DNA of 64,000 bases from Aurelia coerulea (taxonomy: Eukaryota > Cnidaria > Scyphozoa > Semaeostomeae > Ulmaridae), in contig CM076962.1 of NCBI GenBank assembly GCA_039566865.1, positions 9,418,743 through 9,482,742 on the forward strand. Direction: 5' to 3'. The first letter of the stretch is position 1, and every line of letters begins with the position of its first letter. The notes under the pieces are model-generated. The model saw only the letters and a list, made by a program, of their open reading frames with translations. It made no database searches and was not told the origin of the DNA. Shown piece after piece: positions 28,101-39,712 of this stretch. The translations under genes were made by a program, and so were the position numbers.

Positions 28101-31100
28101 CAAAATATAAACAAAAAGTGGGGATTAACGTACTTTACTAGCTACACTTTATGTTATAAACAGTATTGCACCCATCGTTCTTTAACCTTTAATTCTGCCA
28201 GTTACTTCTTTTATAGCACTGTATCAGTGCTGCAACAACCATTTTTGGAAACATTACTATAGATATTAGTTTTTTCTTTAGTCTTATTTTAGCTTTACTG
28301 AATAAACAAACATCAATTAAATAAATGTTTATTTTCTCAAAGAAAAAATATAAACACAAAAAGTGTTGATTAACGTACTTTAGTAGCTACAATTTATATT
28401 ATAAACAGTATTGCATTCATCGTTCTTTAAAACTTTAGTTCTTCCAATTACTTCTTACAATAGACATTAGTTTTTTCTTTTGTGTCATTTTATCAATACT
28501 GCAGAAACAAACATCGATTATTCAAATGTTTATTTTCTCAAAGAACACAAAATATAAACACAACAAATGGGGCGTAACGTTCTTTAGTAGCTACAATTTA
28601 TATTATAAACAGTATTGCACTCATCGTTCATTAAAACTTTAGTTCTGCCAGTTACTTCTTTTATAGCACCATATACTATAGCTTTTTCTTTAGTCTTATT
28701 TTAGCTTTAATGCATAAACAAACCTCAATTAATTAAATGTTTAATTTCTCGATTAAAACAAAATATAAACACGTAAAGTGTGGATTAACGTACTTTACTA
28801 GCTACAATTTATATTATAAACAGTATTGCACCAATCGTTCTTTAAACTTTAGTTCTGCCAGTTACTTCATTTATAGCACTATATTAGTGCTGCAACAACA
28901 ATTCTTGGAAACATTACTATAGACATTAGTTTTTTCTTTAGTCTCATTTTGGCTTTATTGCATAAACAAACATCGATTAATTAAATGTTTATATTCTCAA
29001 AGAAAACAAAATATCAACACAAAAGTTGTCGATTGGCGTACTTTGGTACATACAATTTATATTATAAAGAATATTGCACTCATCGTTCTTTAAAACCTTA
29101 GATTAGCCAGTTACTTCATTTATAGCACTATATTAGTGCTGCAAAAACCATTTTTGGAAACATTATTATAGAGATTAGTTTTTTCTTTAGTCTAATTTTA
29201 GCTTTACTGAATAAACAAACATAGATTAATTAGATGTTTATTTTCTCCAAGAAAACAAAATATAAACACAAAAAGTGTCAATTAACGTACTTTAGTAGCT
29301 TTAATTTATATTTTAAGGAGTATAGCATTCGTCGTTCGTTAAAACTTTAGTTTTGCCAGTAACTTCTCTTATAGCACTATATTAGTGCTGCAACAAACAT
29401 TTTTGGAAACATTACTATAGACATTAGTTTTTTCTTTAGTCTCATTTTAGCTTTATTGCAGAAACAAACATCGATTATTTAAATGTTTATTTTCTCAAAG
29501 AAAAAAAAATACAAACACAACAAATAGGGCTTAACGTACTTTAGTAGTTACAATTTATATTATAAACAGTATTGCATTCATCGTTCTTTAAAAACTTTAG
29601 TTCTGCCAGTTACTTCTTACAATAGACATTAGTTTTTTCTTTAGCTTTACTGCAGAAACAAACATCGATTATTCAAATGTTTATTTTCACAAAGAAAACA
29701 AAATATAAACACAACAAATGGGGCGTAATGTACTTTAGTAGCTACAACTTATATTATAAACAGTATTGCATTCATCGTTCTTCAAAAACTTTAGTTCTGC
29801 CAGTTACTTCTTACAATAAACATTAGTTTTTTCTTTAGCTTTACTGCAGAAACAAACATCGATTATTCAAATGTTTATTTTCTCAAAGAGAACAAAATAT
29901 AAACACAACAAATGGGGCGTAATGTACTTTAGTAGCTACAATTTATATTATAAACAGTATTGCACTCATTGTTCATTAAAACTTTAGTTCTGCCAGTTAC
30001 TTCATTTATAGCACTATATTAGTGCTGCAGCAACAATTCTTGGAAACATTCTTATAGATATTAGTTTTTTCTTTAGTATCATCTCATTTTGGCTTTATTG
30101 CATAAACAAACATCGATTAATTAAATGTTTATTTTCTCAAAGAAAACAAAATATCAACACAAAAGTTGTCGATTAGCGTACTTTAGTACATACAATTTAT
30201 ATTATAAACAATATTGCACTCATCGTTCTTTAAAACTTTAGATTAGCCAATTACTTCATTTATAGACTATATTAGTGCTGCAACAACCATTTTTGGAAAC
30301 ATTACTTTAGAAATTAGTTTTTTCAATAGTCTTATTTTAGCTTTACTGAATAAACAAACATAGATTAATTAAATGTTTATTTTCTCAAAGAAAACAAAAT
30401 ATAAACGAATAGTGGGGATTAACGTACTTTACTAGCTACACTTTATATTATAAACAGTATTGCACCCATCGTTCTTTAACCTTTAATTCTGCCAGTTACT
30501 TCTTTTATAGCACAGTATCAGTGCTGCAGCAACAATTCTTGGAAACATTACTACAGACATTAGCTTTTTCTTTAGTCTTATTTTAGCTTTGATGCATAAA
30601 AAAACATCGATTAATTAAATGTTTATTTTCTCGCTTAAAACAAAATATAAACAAAATAAATGTCGATTAACGTACTTTACTAGCTAGATTTTATAATATA
30701 AACAGTCTTGCACTCATCGTTCTTTAAAACTTTAGTTTAGCCAATGAGTTCATTTAAAACACTATATTAGTGCTGCAACAACCATTTTTGGAAACATTAC
30801 TATCGACATTAGTTTTTCCTTAGTCTTATTTTAGCTTTAATGCATAATCAAACATCGATTAACTGAATGTTTATTTTCTTAAAGAAAACAAAATATAAAC
30901 GAATAGTGGGGATTAACGTACTTTACTAGCTACACTTTATATTATAAACAGTATTGCACCCATCGTTCTTTAACCTTTAAATCTGCCAGTTACTTCTTTT
31001 ATAGCACTGTATCAGTGCTGCAGCAACAATTCTTGGAAACATTACTACAAACATTAGCTTTTGCTTTAGTTTTATTTTAGCTTTACTGCAATAACGAACA

Positions 31101-34100
31101 TCGATAAATTAAATGTTTATTTTCTTAAAGAAAACAAAATATAAACACAAAAAGTGTCGATTAACGTACTTTAATAGCTTTAATTTATATTTTAAAGATT
31201 ATAGCATCCATCGTTCTTTAACCTTTAATTCTGCCAGTTACTTCTTTTATAGCAATATATACTAGCAATAAAGCAACCATTATCGGAAACATTACTATAG
31301 AAATTAGCTTTTTCTTTGGTCTTATTTTAGCTTTACTAAATAAACAAACATCGATTAAATAAATGTTTATTTTCTCAATTAAAACAAAATATAAACAAAA
31401 AGTGGGGATTAACGTACCTTACTAGCTACAATTTATATTATAAAAAGTATAGCATTCATCCTTCTTTAAAACTTTAGTTTAGCCAGTTACTTCATTAAAT
31501 TAGCGCTGCAATAACCATTTTTAGAAACATTACTATAGACATTAGTTTTTTCTATGGTCTTATTTTAACTTTAATGCATAAACAAACGTCAATTGAATAA
31601 ATGTTTATTTTCTCAATTAAAACAAATATAAACAAAAAGTGGGGATTAACGTACCCTACTGGCTACAAATTTATATTATAAACAGTATTGCATTCGTTGT
31701 TCTTTAAAACGTTAGTTTTGCCAGTAACTTTTCTTATAGCACTATATTAGTGCTGCAACAACCATTTTTGGAAACATTACTATCGACATCAGTTTTTTCT
31801 TTGGTCTTATTTTAGCTTTACTGAATAAACAAACATCGATTAATTAAATGTTTATTTTCTCAAAGAAAACAAATTATAAACACAAAAAGTGTCGATTAAC
31901 GTACTTTAGTAGCTTTAATTTATATTTTAAAGAGTATTGCACTCATTGTTCTTTAAAACTTTAGTTTTGCAAGTAACTTCTTTTATAGCACTATATTAGT
32001 GTTGCAACAACCATTTTTGGAACCATTACTATAGACATTAGTTTTTTCATTAGCCTTATTTTAACTTTAATGCATAAACAAACGTCAATTAAAGAAATCT
32101 TTATTTTCTCAATTAAAACAAAATATTAACAAAAAGTGGGGATTAACGTACCTTACAAGCTACAATTTATATTATAAACAGTCTTGCACTCATCGTTCTT
32201 TAGAAATTTAGTATAGCCAGTTACTTCATTAAATTAGCGCTGCAACAACCATTTTTGGAAACATTACTATCGACATTAGTTTTTTCTTTAGTCTTATTTT
32301 AGCTTTACTGCATAAACAAACATCGATTATTAAATGTTTATTTTCTCAAAGAAAACAAAATATAAACACAAAAAGTGTCGATTAACGTACTTTAGTAGCT
32401 TTAATTTATATTTTAAAGAGTATTGCACTCATCGTTCTTTAAAACTCTAGTTTTGCCAGTAACTTCTATATAGCACTATATTAGTGCTGCAACAACCATT
32501 TTTTACATTATTACTATAGACATTAGCTTTTTCTTTAGTCTTATTTTAGCTTTATTGCATAAGAAAACATCGATTAATTAAATGTTTATTTTCTCGACTA
32601 AAACAAAATATAAACACAAAAAGTGTCGATTAACGTACTTTAGGAAGCTAAAATTTATATTATAAACAGTCTTGCACTCATCGTTCTTTAAAATTTTAGT
32701 TTAGCCAGTATAAATGAAGTGTCATTTATAGCACTATATTAGTGCTGCAACAACCATTTTTGGAAACATTACTCTAGACTTAATTTTTTTCTTTGGTCTT
32801 ATTTTAACATTAATGCATAAACAAGCGTCAATTGAATAAATGTTTATTTTCTCAATTAAAACAAAATATAAACAAAAAATGGGGATTAACGTACCTTACT
32901 AGCTATAATTTATATTATAAACAGTATTGCACCCATCGTTCTTTAAAAATTTAGTTTAGCCAGTTACTTCATTATATTAGCGCTGCAACAACCATTTTTG
33001 GAAACATTACTATCGACATTAGTTTTTTCTTTAGTCTTATTTTAGCTTTACTGAATAAACAAACATCGATTAATTAAATGTTTATTTTCTCGATTAAAAC
33101 AAAATATAAATACAAAAAGTATCGATTAACGTACTTTAGTAGCTACAATTTATATTATAAACAGTCTTGCACTCATCGTTCTTTAAAATTTTAGTTTAGC
33201 CAGTATAAATGAAGTGTCATTTATAGCACTATATTAGTGCTGCAACAACCATTTTTGGAAACATTACTATAGACTTAATTTTTTTCTTTGGTCTTATTTT
33301 AACTTTAATGCATAAACAAACGTCAATTGAATAAATGTTTATTTTCTCAAAGAAAACATAATATAAACACAAAAAGTGTCGATTAACGTACTTTAGTAGC
33401 ATTAATTTATATTTTAAAGAGTATTGCACTCATCGTTCTTTAAAACTTTAGTTTTGCATTAACTTCTTTTAAAGCACTGTATCAGTGCTGCAACAACCAT
33501 TTTTGGAAACATTACTATAGACATTAGTTTTTTCTTTAGTCTTATTCTAGCTTTACTGCATAAAGAAACATCGATTATTAAATGTTTATTTTCTCAAAGA
33601 AAACAGAATATAAGCACAAAAAGTGTCGATTAACGTACTTTAGTAGCTTTAATTTATATTTTAAAGAGTATTGCACTCATCGTTCTTTAAAACTTTATTT
33701 TTGCAAGTAACTTCTTTTATAGCACTATATTACTGTTGCAACAACCATTTTTGGAAACATTACTATAGACATTAGTTTTTTTTTAGTCTTTTTTTAGCTT
33801 TAATGCATAAACAAACCTCAATTAAATAAATGTTTATTTTTTCAATTAAAACAAAATATAAACAAAAAGTGGGGATTAACTTACCTTACTAGCTACAATT
33901 TATTTTATAAACAGTATTGCACCCATCGTTCTTTAACGTTTAGTTCTGCCAGTTACTTCATTATATTAGCGCTGCAACAACCATTTTTGGAAACATTACT
34001 ATAGACATTAGTTTTTTCTTTAGTCTTATTTTAGCTTTACTGCATAAACAAACATCGATTATTAAATGTTTATTTTCTCAAAGAAAACAAAATATAAACA

Positions 34101-34735
34101 CAAAAAGTGTCGATTAACGTACTTTAGTAGCTTTAATTTATGTTTTAAAGAGTATTGCACTCATCGTTCTTTAAAACTTTATTTTTGCAAGTAACTTCTT
34201 TTATAGCACTATATTAGTGTTGCAACAACCATTTTTGGAAACATTACTATAGACATTAGTTTTTTTTTAGTCTTTTTTTAGCTTTAATGCATAAACAAAC
34301 CTCAATTAAATAAATGTTTATTTTTTCAATTAAAACAAAATATAAACAAAAAGTGGGGATAAACGTACCTTACTAGCTACAATTTATTTTATAAACAGTA
34401 TTGCACCCATCGTTCTTTAACGTTTAGTTCTGCCAGTTACTTCATTATATTAATGCTGCAACAACCATTTTTGGAAACATTACTATAGACATTAGTTTTT
34501 TCTTTAGTCTTATTTTAGCTTTACTGCATAAACAAACATCGATTATTAAATGTTTATTTTCTCAAAGAAAACAAAATATAAACACAAAAAGTGTCGATTA
34601 ACGTACTTTAGTAGCTTTAATTTATATTTTAAAGAGTGTTGCACTCATATTTCTTTAAAACTTTTTTTTTGCATGTAACTTCTTTTATAGCACTATATTA
34701 GTGTTGCAACAACCATTTTTGGAAACATTACTATA
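22173..34735 (+). repeat. Satellite array, block 2
   Basis: Same monomer, orientation and phase as block 1. The monomer cut at 18108 resumes at 22173-22177 with AAACTTTAGTTTAGCC. About 52 monomers. It includes a higher-order pair at an offset of about 2.74-2.75 kb, marked by ATCGGTTGACTAAATG (22681 and 25423; 22939 and 25686) and ACAAATGTACTTTACTTTAC (about 22735 and 25475). A tandem of about 694 bp is marked by GTTTTCATTTTGGTC (27329 and 28023). From about 33570 a dimer of about 488 bp with GCAAGTAACTTC alternates type A and type B monomers. Confidence 0.95.
32709..32730. repeat. Hairpin insertion variant of the satellite monomer
   Basis: Perfect 9-bp arms TATAAATGA and TCATTTATA around AGTG replace the usual TTACTTCATTTATA. 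The same change occurs at 33204-33225, 36747-36768 and, with one arm base altered, 37735-37756. The inserted arm is the inverted copy of the adjacent ACTTCATTTATA. Confidence 0.85.
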
Positions 34736-34990
34736 CCGGGTGCGCCAAAATAAACTATGCACTTTTGGCAGTCCACGATAAATCGTACACTGGACCGATT
34801 TTGGAGATTTATGGCTTAATCCTTAGCAGAAAGACTGAATTAGATTCTAGGATTTTTTGCAAATTTTCCGTTTTCAGTTTTTAGAGCTACAAGCGAGTTT
34901 CTTAAAATTTTCGTTTTCGAAAACACTGAAAACGATAAAAAAACGTTGATCAAATGTTCTAAAGACTCAACATGAATGGACAAAGAGAAA
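34736..34990 (+). repeat. Left long inverted arm of the 861-bp element
   Basis: Pairs with 35342-35596. The arm ends at GACAAAGAGAA. Differences from the partner arm are scattered substitutions plus a small indel. Confidence 0.85.
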
Positions 34991-35341
34991 ACGTTTTCAA
35001 CATGATTTGGGGATTTGAAAATTAATTATTGTAAACTTCTGGCCTGTTGCGAAATTCTGTAGTAGTTACAATAAAATGCTGCCCCAAAAGCAATCACAAA
35101 GTAAAAAATGTAGCAAGACTCCATGCTTGCTGGCCCCATGATGCTTCCTCGCTTGTCTTTCTAACCCCCTTGACACAGGAACACAACCTGCACCAAAGCA
35201 TACATTCAATGGCATCACAAAGCAAAGACATTTCTTTGTATCCTTGAGAATATTATAAAATTTCTCCCAAGACAGTACGAACTCTCGTACAACAGCTTAC
35301 AATTAATCGGTTTCTAAATCTCAAATCACCACGAAAAAGTC

Positions 35342-35596
35342 TTCTCTTTGTCCATTCATGTCGATTCTTTAGAAAATTTGATCAACGTTTTCTGATCGTT
35401 TTCAGCGTTTTCGAAAACAAAACTTTTAAGAAACTCGCTTGTAGCTCTAAAAACTGAAAACAGAAAAATTTGCAAAAAATCCTGGAATCTAATTCAGGCT
35501 TTCTGCTAAAGATTAAGTCATAAATCTTCAAAATCGGTCCTGTGTACGATTTATCGTGGCCTGCCAAAAGTGCATAGTTTATTTTGGCGCACCCGG
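35342..35596 (-). repeat. Right long inverted arm of the 861-bp element
   Basis: Inverted copy of 34736-34990. A 73-codon frame on the minus strand runs along the arm but has no family resemblance and is not preserved in the other arm. Confidence 0.85.
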
Positions 35597-37941
35597 TAGA
35601 CATTAGTTTTTTTTTTAGTCTTTTTTTATCTTAATGCATAAACAAACCTCAATTAAATAAATGTTTATTTTCTCAATTAAAACAAAATATAAACAAAAAG
35701 TGGGGATTAACGTACCTTATTAGCTACAATTTATATTATAAACAGTATTGCACCCAGCGTTCTTTAACGTTTAGTTCTGCCAGTTACTTCATTATATTAG
35801 CGCTGCAACAACCATTTTTGGAAACATTACTATAGACATTAGTTTTTTCTTTAGTCTTATTTTAGCTTTACTGCATAAACAAACATCGATTATTAAATGT
35901 TTGTTTTCTCAAAGAAAACAAAATATAAACACAAAAAGTGTCGATTAACGTACTTTAGTAGCTTTAATTTATATTTTAAAGAGTATTGCACTCATTGTTC
36001 TTTAAAACTTTAGTTTAGCCAGTTACTTCATTTATAGCACTATATTGGCACTGCAACAACCATTTTTGGAAACATTACTATCGACATTAGTTTTTCTTTG
36101 GTCTTATTTTAGCTTTACTGAATAAACAAACATCGATTAAATAAATGTTTATTTTCTCAATTAAAACAAAATATAAACAAAAAGTGGGGATTAACGTACC
36201 TTATTAGCTACAATTTATATTATAAACAGTATTGCACCCAGCGTTCTTTAACGTTTAGTTCTGCCAGTTACTTCTTTTATAGCACTGTATCAGTTTTGCA
36301 GCAACAATTCTTGGAAATTAGCTTTTTCTTAAGTCTTATTTTAGTTTTAATGCATAAACAAACCTCAATTAATTAAATGTTTATTTTCTCAAAGAAAACA
36401 AAATATAAACACAAAAAGTGTCAATTAACGTACTTTAGTAGCTTTATTTTATATTTCAAAGAGCATTCGTTGTTCTTTAAAACTTTAGTTTTGCCAGTAA
36501 CTTCTCTTATCGCACTGTATCAGTGCTGCAGCAACAATTCTTGTAAACATTACTACAGACATTAGCTTTTTCTTTAGTCTTATTTTAGCTTTGATGCATA
36601 AACAAACATCGATTAATTAAATGTTTATTTTCTCGATTAAAACAAAATATAAACACAAAAAGTGTCGATTAGCGTACTTTAGTAGCTACAATTTATATTA
36701 TAAACAGTCTTGCACTCATCGTTCTTTAAAATTTTAGTTTAGCCAGTATAAATGAAGTGTCATTTATAGCACTATATTAGTGCTGCAACAATCATTTTTT
36801 GAAACATTACTATAGAAGTTAGTTTTTTCTTTAGACTTATTTTAGCTTTACTGAATAAACAAACATCGATTATTAAATGTTTATTTTCTCAAAGAAAACA
36901 AAATATAAACACAAAAAGTGTCGATTAACGTACTTTAGTAGCTTTAATTTATATTTTAAAGAGTATTGCACTCATCGTTCTTTAAAACTTTAGTTTTGCC
37001 AGTAACTTCTCTTATCGCACTGTATCAGTGCTGCAGCAACAATTCTTGGAAACATTACTACAGACATTAGCTTTTTCTTTAGTCTTATTTTAGCTTTAAT
37101 GCATAAAAAAACATCGATTAATTAAATGTTAATTTTCTCAAAGAAAACGAAATATAAACAATAAATATGTCGATTAACGTACTTTACTAGCTAGATTTTA
37201 TATTATAAACAGTCTTGCACTCATCGTTCTTTAAAACTTTAGTGTAGTCAATGACTTCATTTAAAGCACTATATTAGTGCTGCAACAACCATTTTTGGAA
37301 ACATTACTGTCGACATTAGTTTTTTCCTAAACATAACATAAACAAACATCGATTAACTAAATGTTTATTTTCTCAAAGAAAATAAAATATAAACAAAACA
37401 AATGGGGCTTAACGTACTTTAGTAGCTACAATTTATATTATAAACAGTATTGCACCCATTGTTCTTTAATCTTTAGTTCTGCCAGTTACTTCTTTTATAG
37501 CACAGTATCAGTGCTGCAGTAACAATTCTTGGAAACATTACTACAGACATTAGCTTTTTCTTTAGTCTTATTTTAGCATTGATGCATAAAAAAACAATGA
37601 TTAATTAAATGTTTATTTTCTCGATTAAAACAAAATATAAATACGAAAAGTGTCGATTAACGTACTTTAGTAGCTACAATTTATATTATAAACAGTCTTG
37701 CACTCATCGTTCTTTAAAATTTTAGTTTAGCCAGTATAAATGAAGTGTCATTTAAAGCACTATATTAGTGCTGCAACAACCATTTTTGGAAACATTACTA
37801 TCGACATTATTTTTTTCTTTAGTCTCATTTTAGCTTTAATGCAGAAACAAACATCGATTATTTAAATGCTTATTTTCTCAAAGATAACAAAATATAAACA
37901 CAAAAAGTGTCGATTAGCGTACTTTAGTAGCTACAATTTAT
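35597..37941 (+). repeat. Satellite array, block 3 and right edge of the array
   Basis: About 9-10 monomers in the same orientation, starting GACATTAGTTTTTTTT, which continues the monomer cut at 34735. The array ends abruptly inside a monomer at about 37941: ...GCTACAATTTATATT is followed by unrelated TTTACTTCGTAAACGG. The segment 36370-37590 carries monomer variants otherwise seen about 21.6-22.1 kb to the left. Confidence 0.93.
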
Positions 37942-38684
37942 ATTTTTACTTCGTAAACGGCGATTAACGCCCTTATGGCCTAGCGCCACTTAAAACTACT
38001 CAGTTTTCTACAGTCCATTCAAGGTGTTCACACAGAAACAACAACGTCATTTTTTGGCAGCTTTTGGGGTCGTATCTGGCATTCAAATTTATTCTTCTTT
38101 CTATTTTGCCCTTTGGTCTGCACGACAGGTACCAGGGTGGCCAGCTGCAGGGTTTACCTGCCCTCAGGCCTTGGTGTGGTCCTGCCATGAAGTACCCAGG
38201 GTTTTCATCACTTTAATTTATTTCTTTGAATTTTTTCTGGGCCAACAAGACAAGACATTTTGGTTGGTCAGCTGCAGAGATTTCCTGCCCTCAGACCCTT
38301 CTTGTTTGCCTTGCCATGAAGTACCCAGGGTAGGACCACAACTTTTAACAGGGTGGCTCATAATGAGCCACGTAAACAAATGAAACTACTAAATAGATAC
38401 TATATTAAGTAATATCAGGGCCTAGCTAATAATACTTTGTTAGGCCTAATGTAAATAGCCACCATTTTGTGGTGGCCTAATCGCCAAAGTACGCCCAAAA
38501 GCCGCGTGACTCGACTAATAGTTAAAACGCCTTCCACTTCTTTACTGACTTTGATTTTGTCTATTTGACTTGTGCGTGTCGTCGAGATTTCATCAACAGT
38601 GAACGAGTCGGGACGAGTTCGATGTTTGGAATCTGATTTTTCAAAATCTAACACTGCCAAATTGTGTCAGGTACCTCGATGGGG
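37942..38684. other. Junction region between satellite and retroelement relic
   Basis: Non-satellite sequence, less A+T-rich. It contains a degenerate direct repeat (38136-38201 and 38262-38330; both have CAGCTGCAG, CCTGCCCTCAG and CATGAAGTACCCAGGG) and the odd palindrome GTGGCTCATAATGAGCCAC at 38353-38371. A 119-codon plus-strand frame spans the direct repeats and looks incidental. The minus frame at 38415-38660 lies just downstream of the RNase H relic and is not recognised; it could be eroded 3' sequence of that element. Confidence 0.6.
38136..38330 (+). repeat. Degenerate direct repeat, two units about 126 bp apart
   Basis: Two copies of a motif running from GGCCAGCTGCAG or GGTCAGCTGCAG to GAAGTACCCAGGG. 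Identity is moderate, so the duplication is old. Confidence 0.7.
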
Positions 38685-39690
38685 GTTTTTTGGCATTGGG
38701 CATCAGCTGGAAAAACTTTTTCAGTTGCAAACGAGATAAGCAGTCTGCTACTATGTTGTTGACCCCCGGAATATGTCTAATATTAACGGTAAATTCGTTC
38801 TTTGCTGATATAAAAAACAGTTTTCAGAGAATTGCCATTATCTCTGGGCATTTAGAAGACTGAGCCGACCAAATGTTTACGATTGCTAGATTGTCACAAT
38901 GAAATAACAGGCGCTTGCCACGAAAGCTAGAAGCCCAGAGAAGGCAACACAAATAGACAGGAAAAAGTTCTTTCCATTGAATTGATTTTGCTTGACTTCT
39001 TCTGGCCATTTTTGTGAAACCCATTCCCCGTCGTTATAAATCCCATAACCGATTTCTCCGGAGGCGTCCGTGAAAATATTCAAGTCGTGACAGGGGGTCG
39101 TAGCTGGGTTGAGTATCTTATAACGGCCGTTCCAAGATGGTAGATATTCAGCCCACCACAAAATGTCTTTCCTGGCCTCAGAATTCAGTGAAATACGGTG
39201 ACTCAGCTGTTTGACTGTTGTTGACAAAATTATCAGACGTCTAAGGAAAATGATGGGATAACTTTTGACGCGAAGGATAGCTTCCCAACTAGGGAAAAAA
39301 GGTCCCTCTTCGTGCATTTTTTCTTTGTTTTCCATTCTGCGAACTTTTCTTCTGGCAGTTTCAATGACATTAATGTGGTATCTATTTCTATCCCCAAGGA
39401 AGTCAAGCACGAAATTGGGCCTACCATTTTTTCAGGGACAAGAGGAACACCCAACTTTTTGAATAGAGATATTGTTTTACCCATGTCTTGTAGGCATTGA
39501 CTTGATGACGGGGGTCCAGCTAAGAAAAAATCGTCCAAATAATGAGTCGAATTCTTGATGTTATAATTTGATTTCATGATCCAAAGCAGACTATCTGATA
39601 ATTGCTTAAATCTTTCTACTGAGGAACGAAGGCCAAATGGAAGGCACAAATCTACGAAGAAATATCCTATAAAGTCACTAGGCCCGCTCG
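38685..39690 (-). pseudogene. Reverse transcriptase-RNase H relic, DIRS/Ngaro-like retrotransposon
   Basis: Read on the minus strand from about 39690. The RT part has VDLCLPFGLRSS, then HYLDDFFLAGPP with the catalytic YLDD (codons near 39530-39541), then GPISCLTSLGIEID and KRDLFSLVGKLSFASKV. A frameshift at about 39245 moves the frame to FLRRLIILSTT. RNase H follows with IFTDASGEIGYG (first Asp), WKELFPV (Glu), FHCDNLAIVNIW (Asp) and IRHIPGVNNIVADCLSR (last Asp). A second frameshift lies near 38975 and a TGA near 38825 splits the end. All four RNase H acidic positions can be seen, but not in one frame. The family call rests on the YLDDF...GPP and RRLI.LSTT style, typical of tyrosine-recombinase retroelements; no recombinase is present. 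The N-terminal RT is missing: the copy stops at a GC-hairpin junction. Dead, probably old. Confidence 0.8.
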
Positions 39691-39712
39691 GCGCGGCTTC
39701 GCCGCGCCTCCG
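39668..39712 (+). promoter_or_regulatory. TATAAAG, CACTAGG and GC hairpin at the edge of the RT relic
   Basis: TATAAAG (39668-39674) is followed by TCACTAGG and the perfect hairpin GGCGCGGC-TTC-GCCGCGCC at 39690-39708. This repeats the layout TATA - ACTAGG - GC stem-loop of the long modules further right, though the bases differ. The TATA-like part still reads as RT codons in the other direction, so its promoter character may be accidental. Confidence 0.35.

Larger units (their letters stand above)
34736..35596. mobile_element. 861-bp TA-flanked fold-back element (MITE)
   Basis: Inserted in the satellite at CATTACTA-TA; a TA follows each side (34734-34735 and 35597-35598). Its ends are the inverted pair CCGGGTGCGCCAAAATAAAC. 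The inverted arms are about 255 bp (34736-34990 and 35342-35596), more than 90% identical by eye and split by a 351-bp unrelated centre with no open frame of note. TA duplication and long arms fit Tc1/mariner-like or similar nonautonomous elements. The satellite dimer continues uninterrupted outside it, so the insertion is younger than that dimer amplification. Confidence 0.9.
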
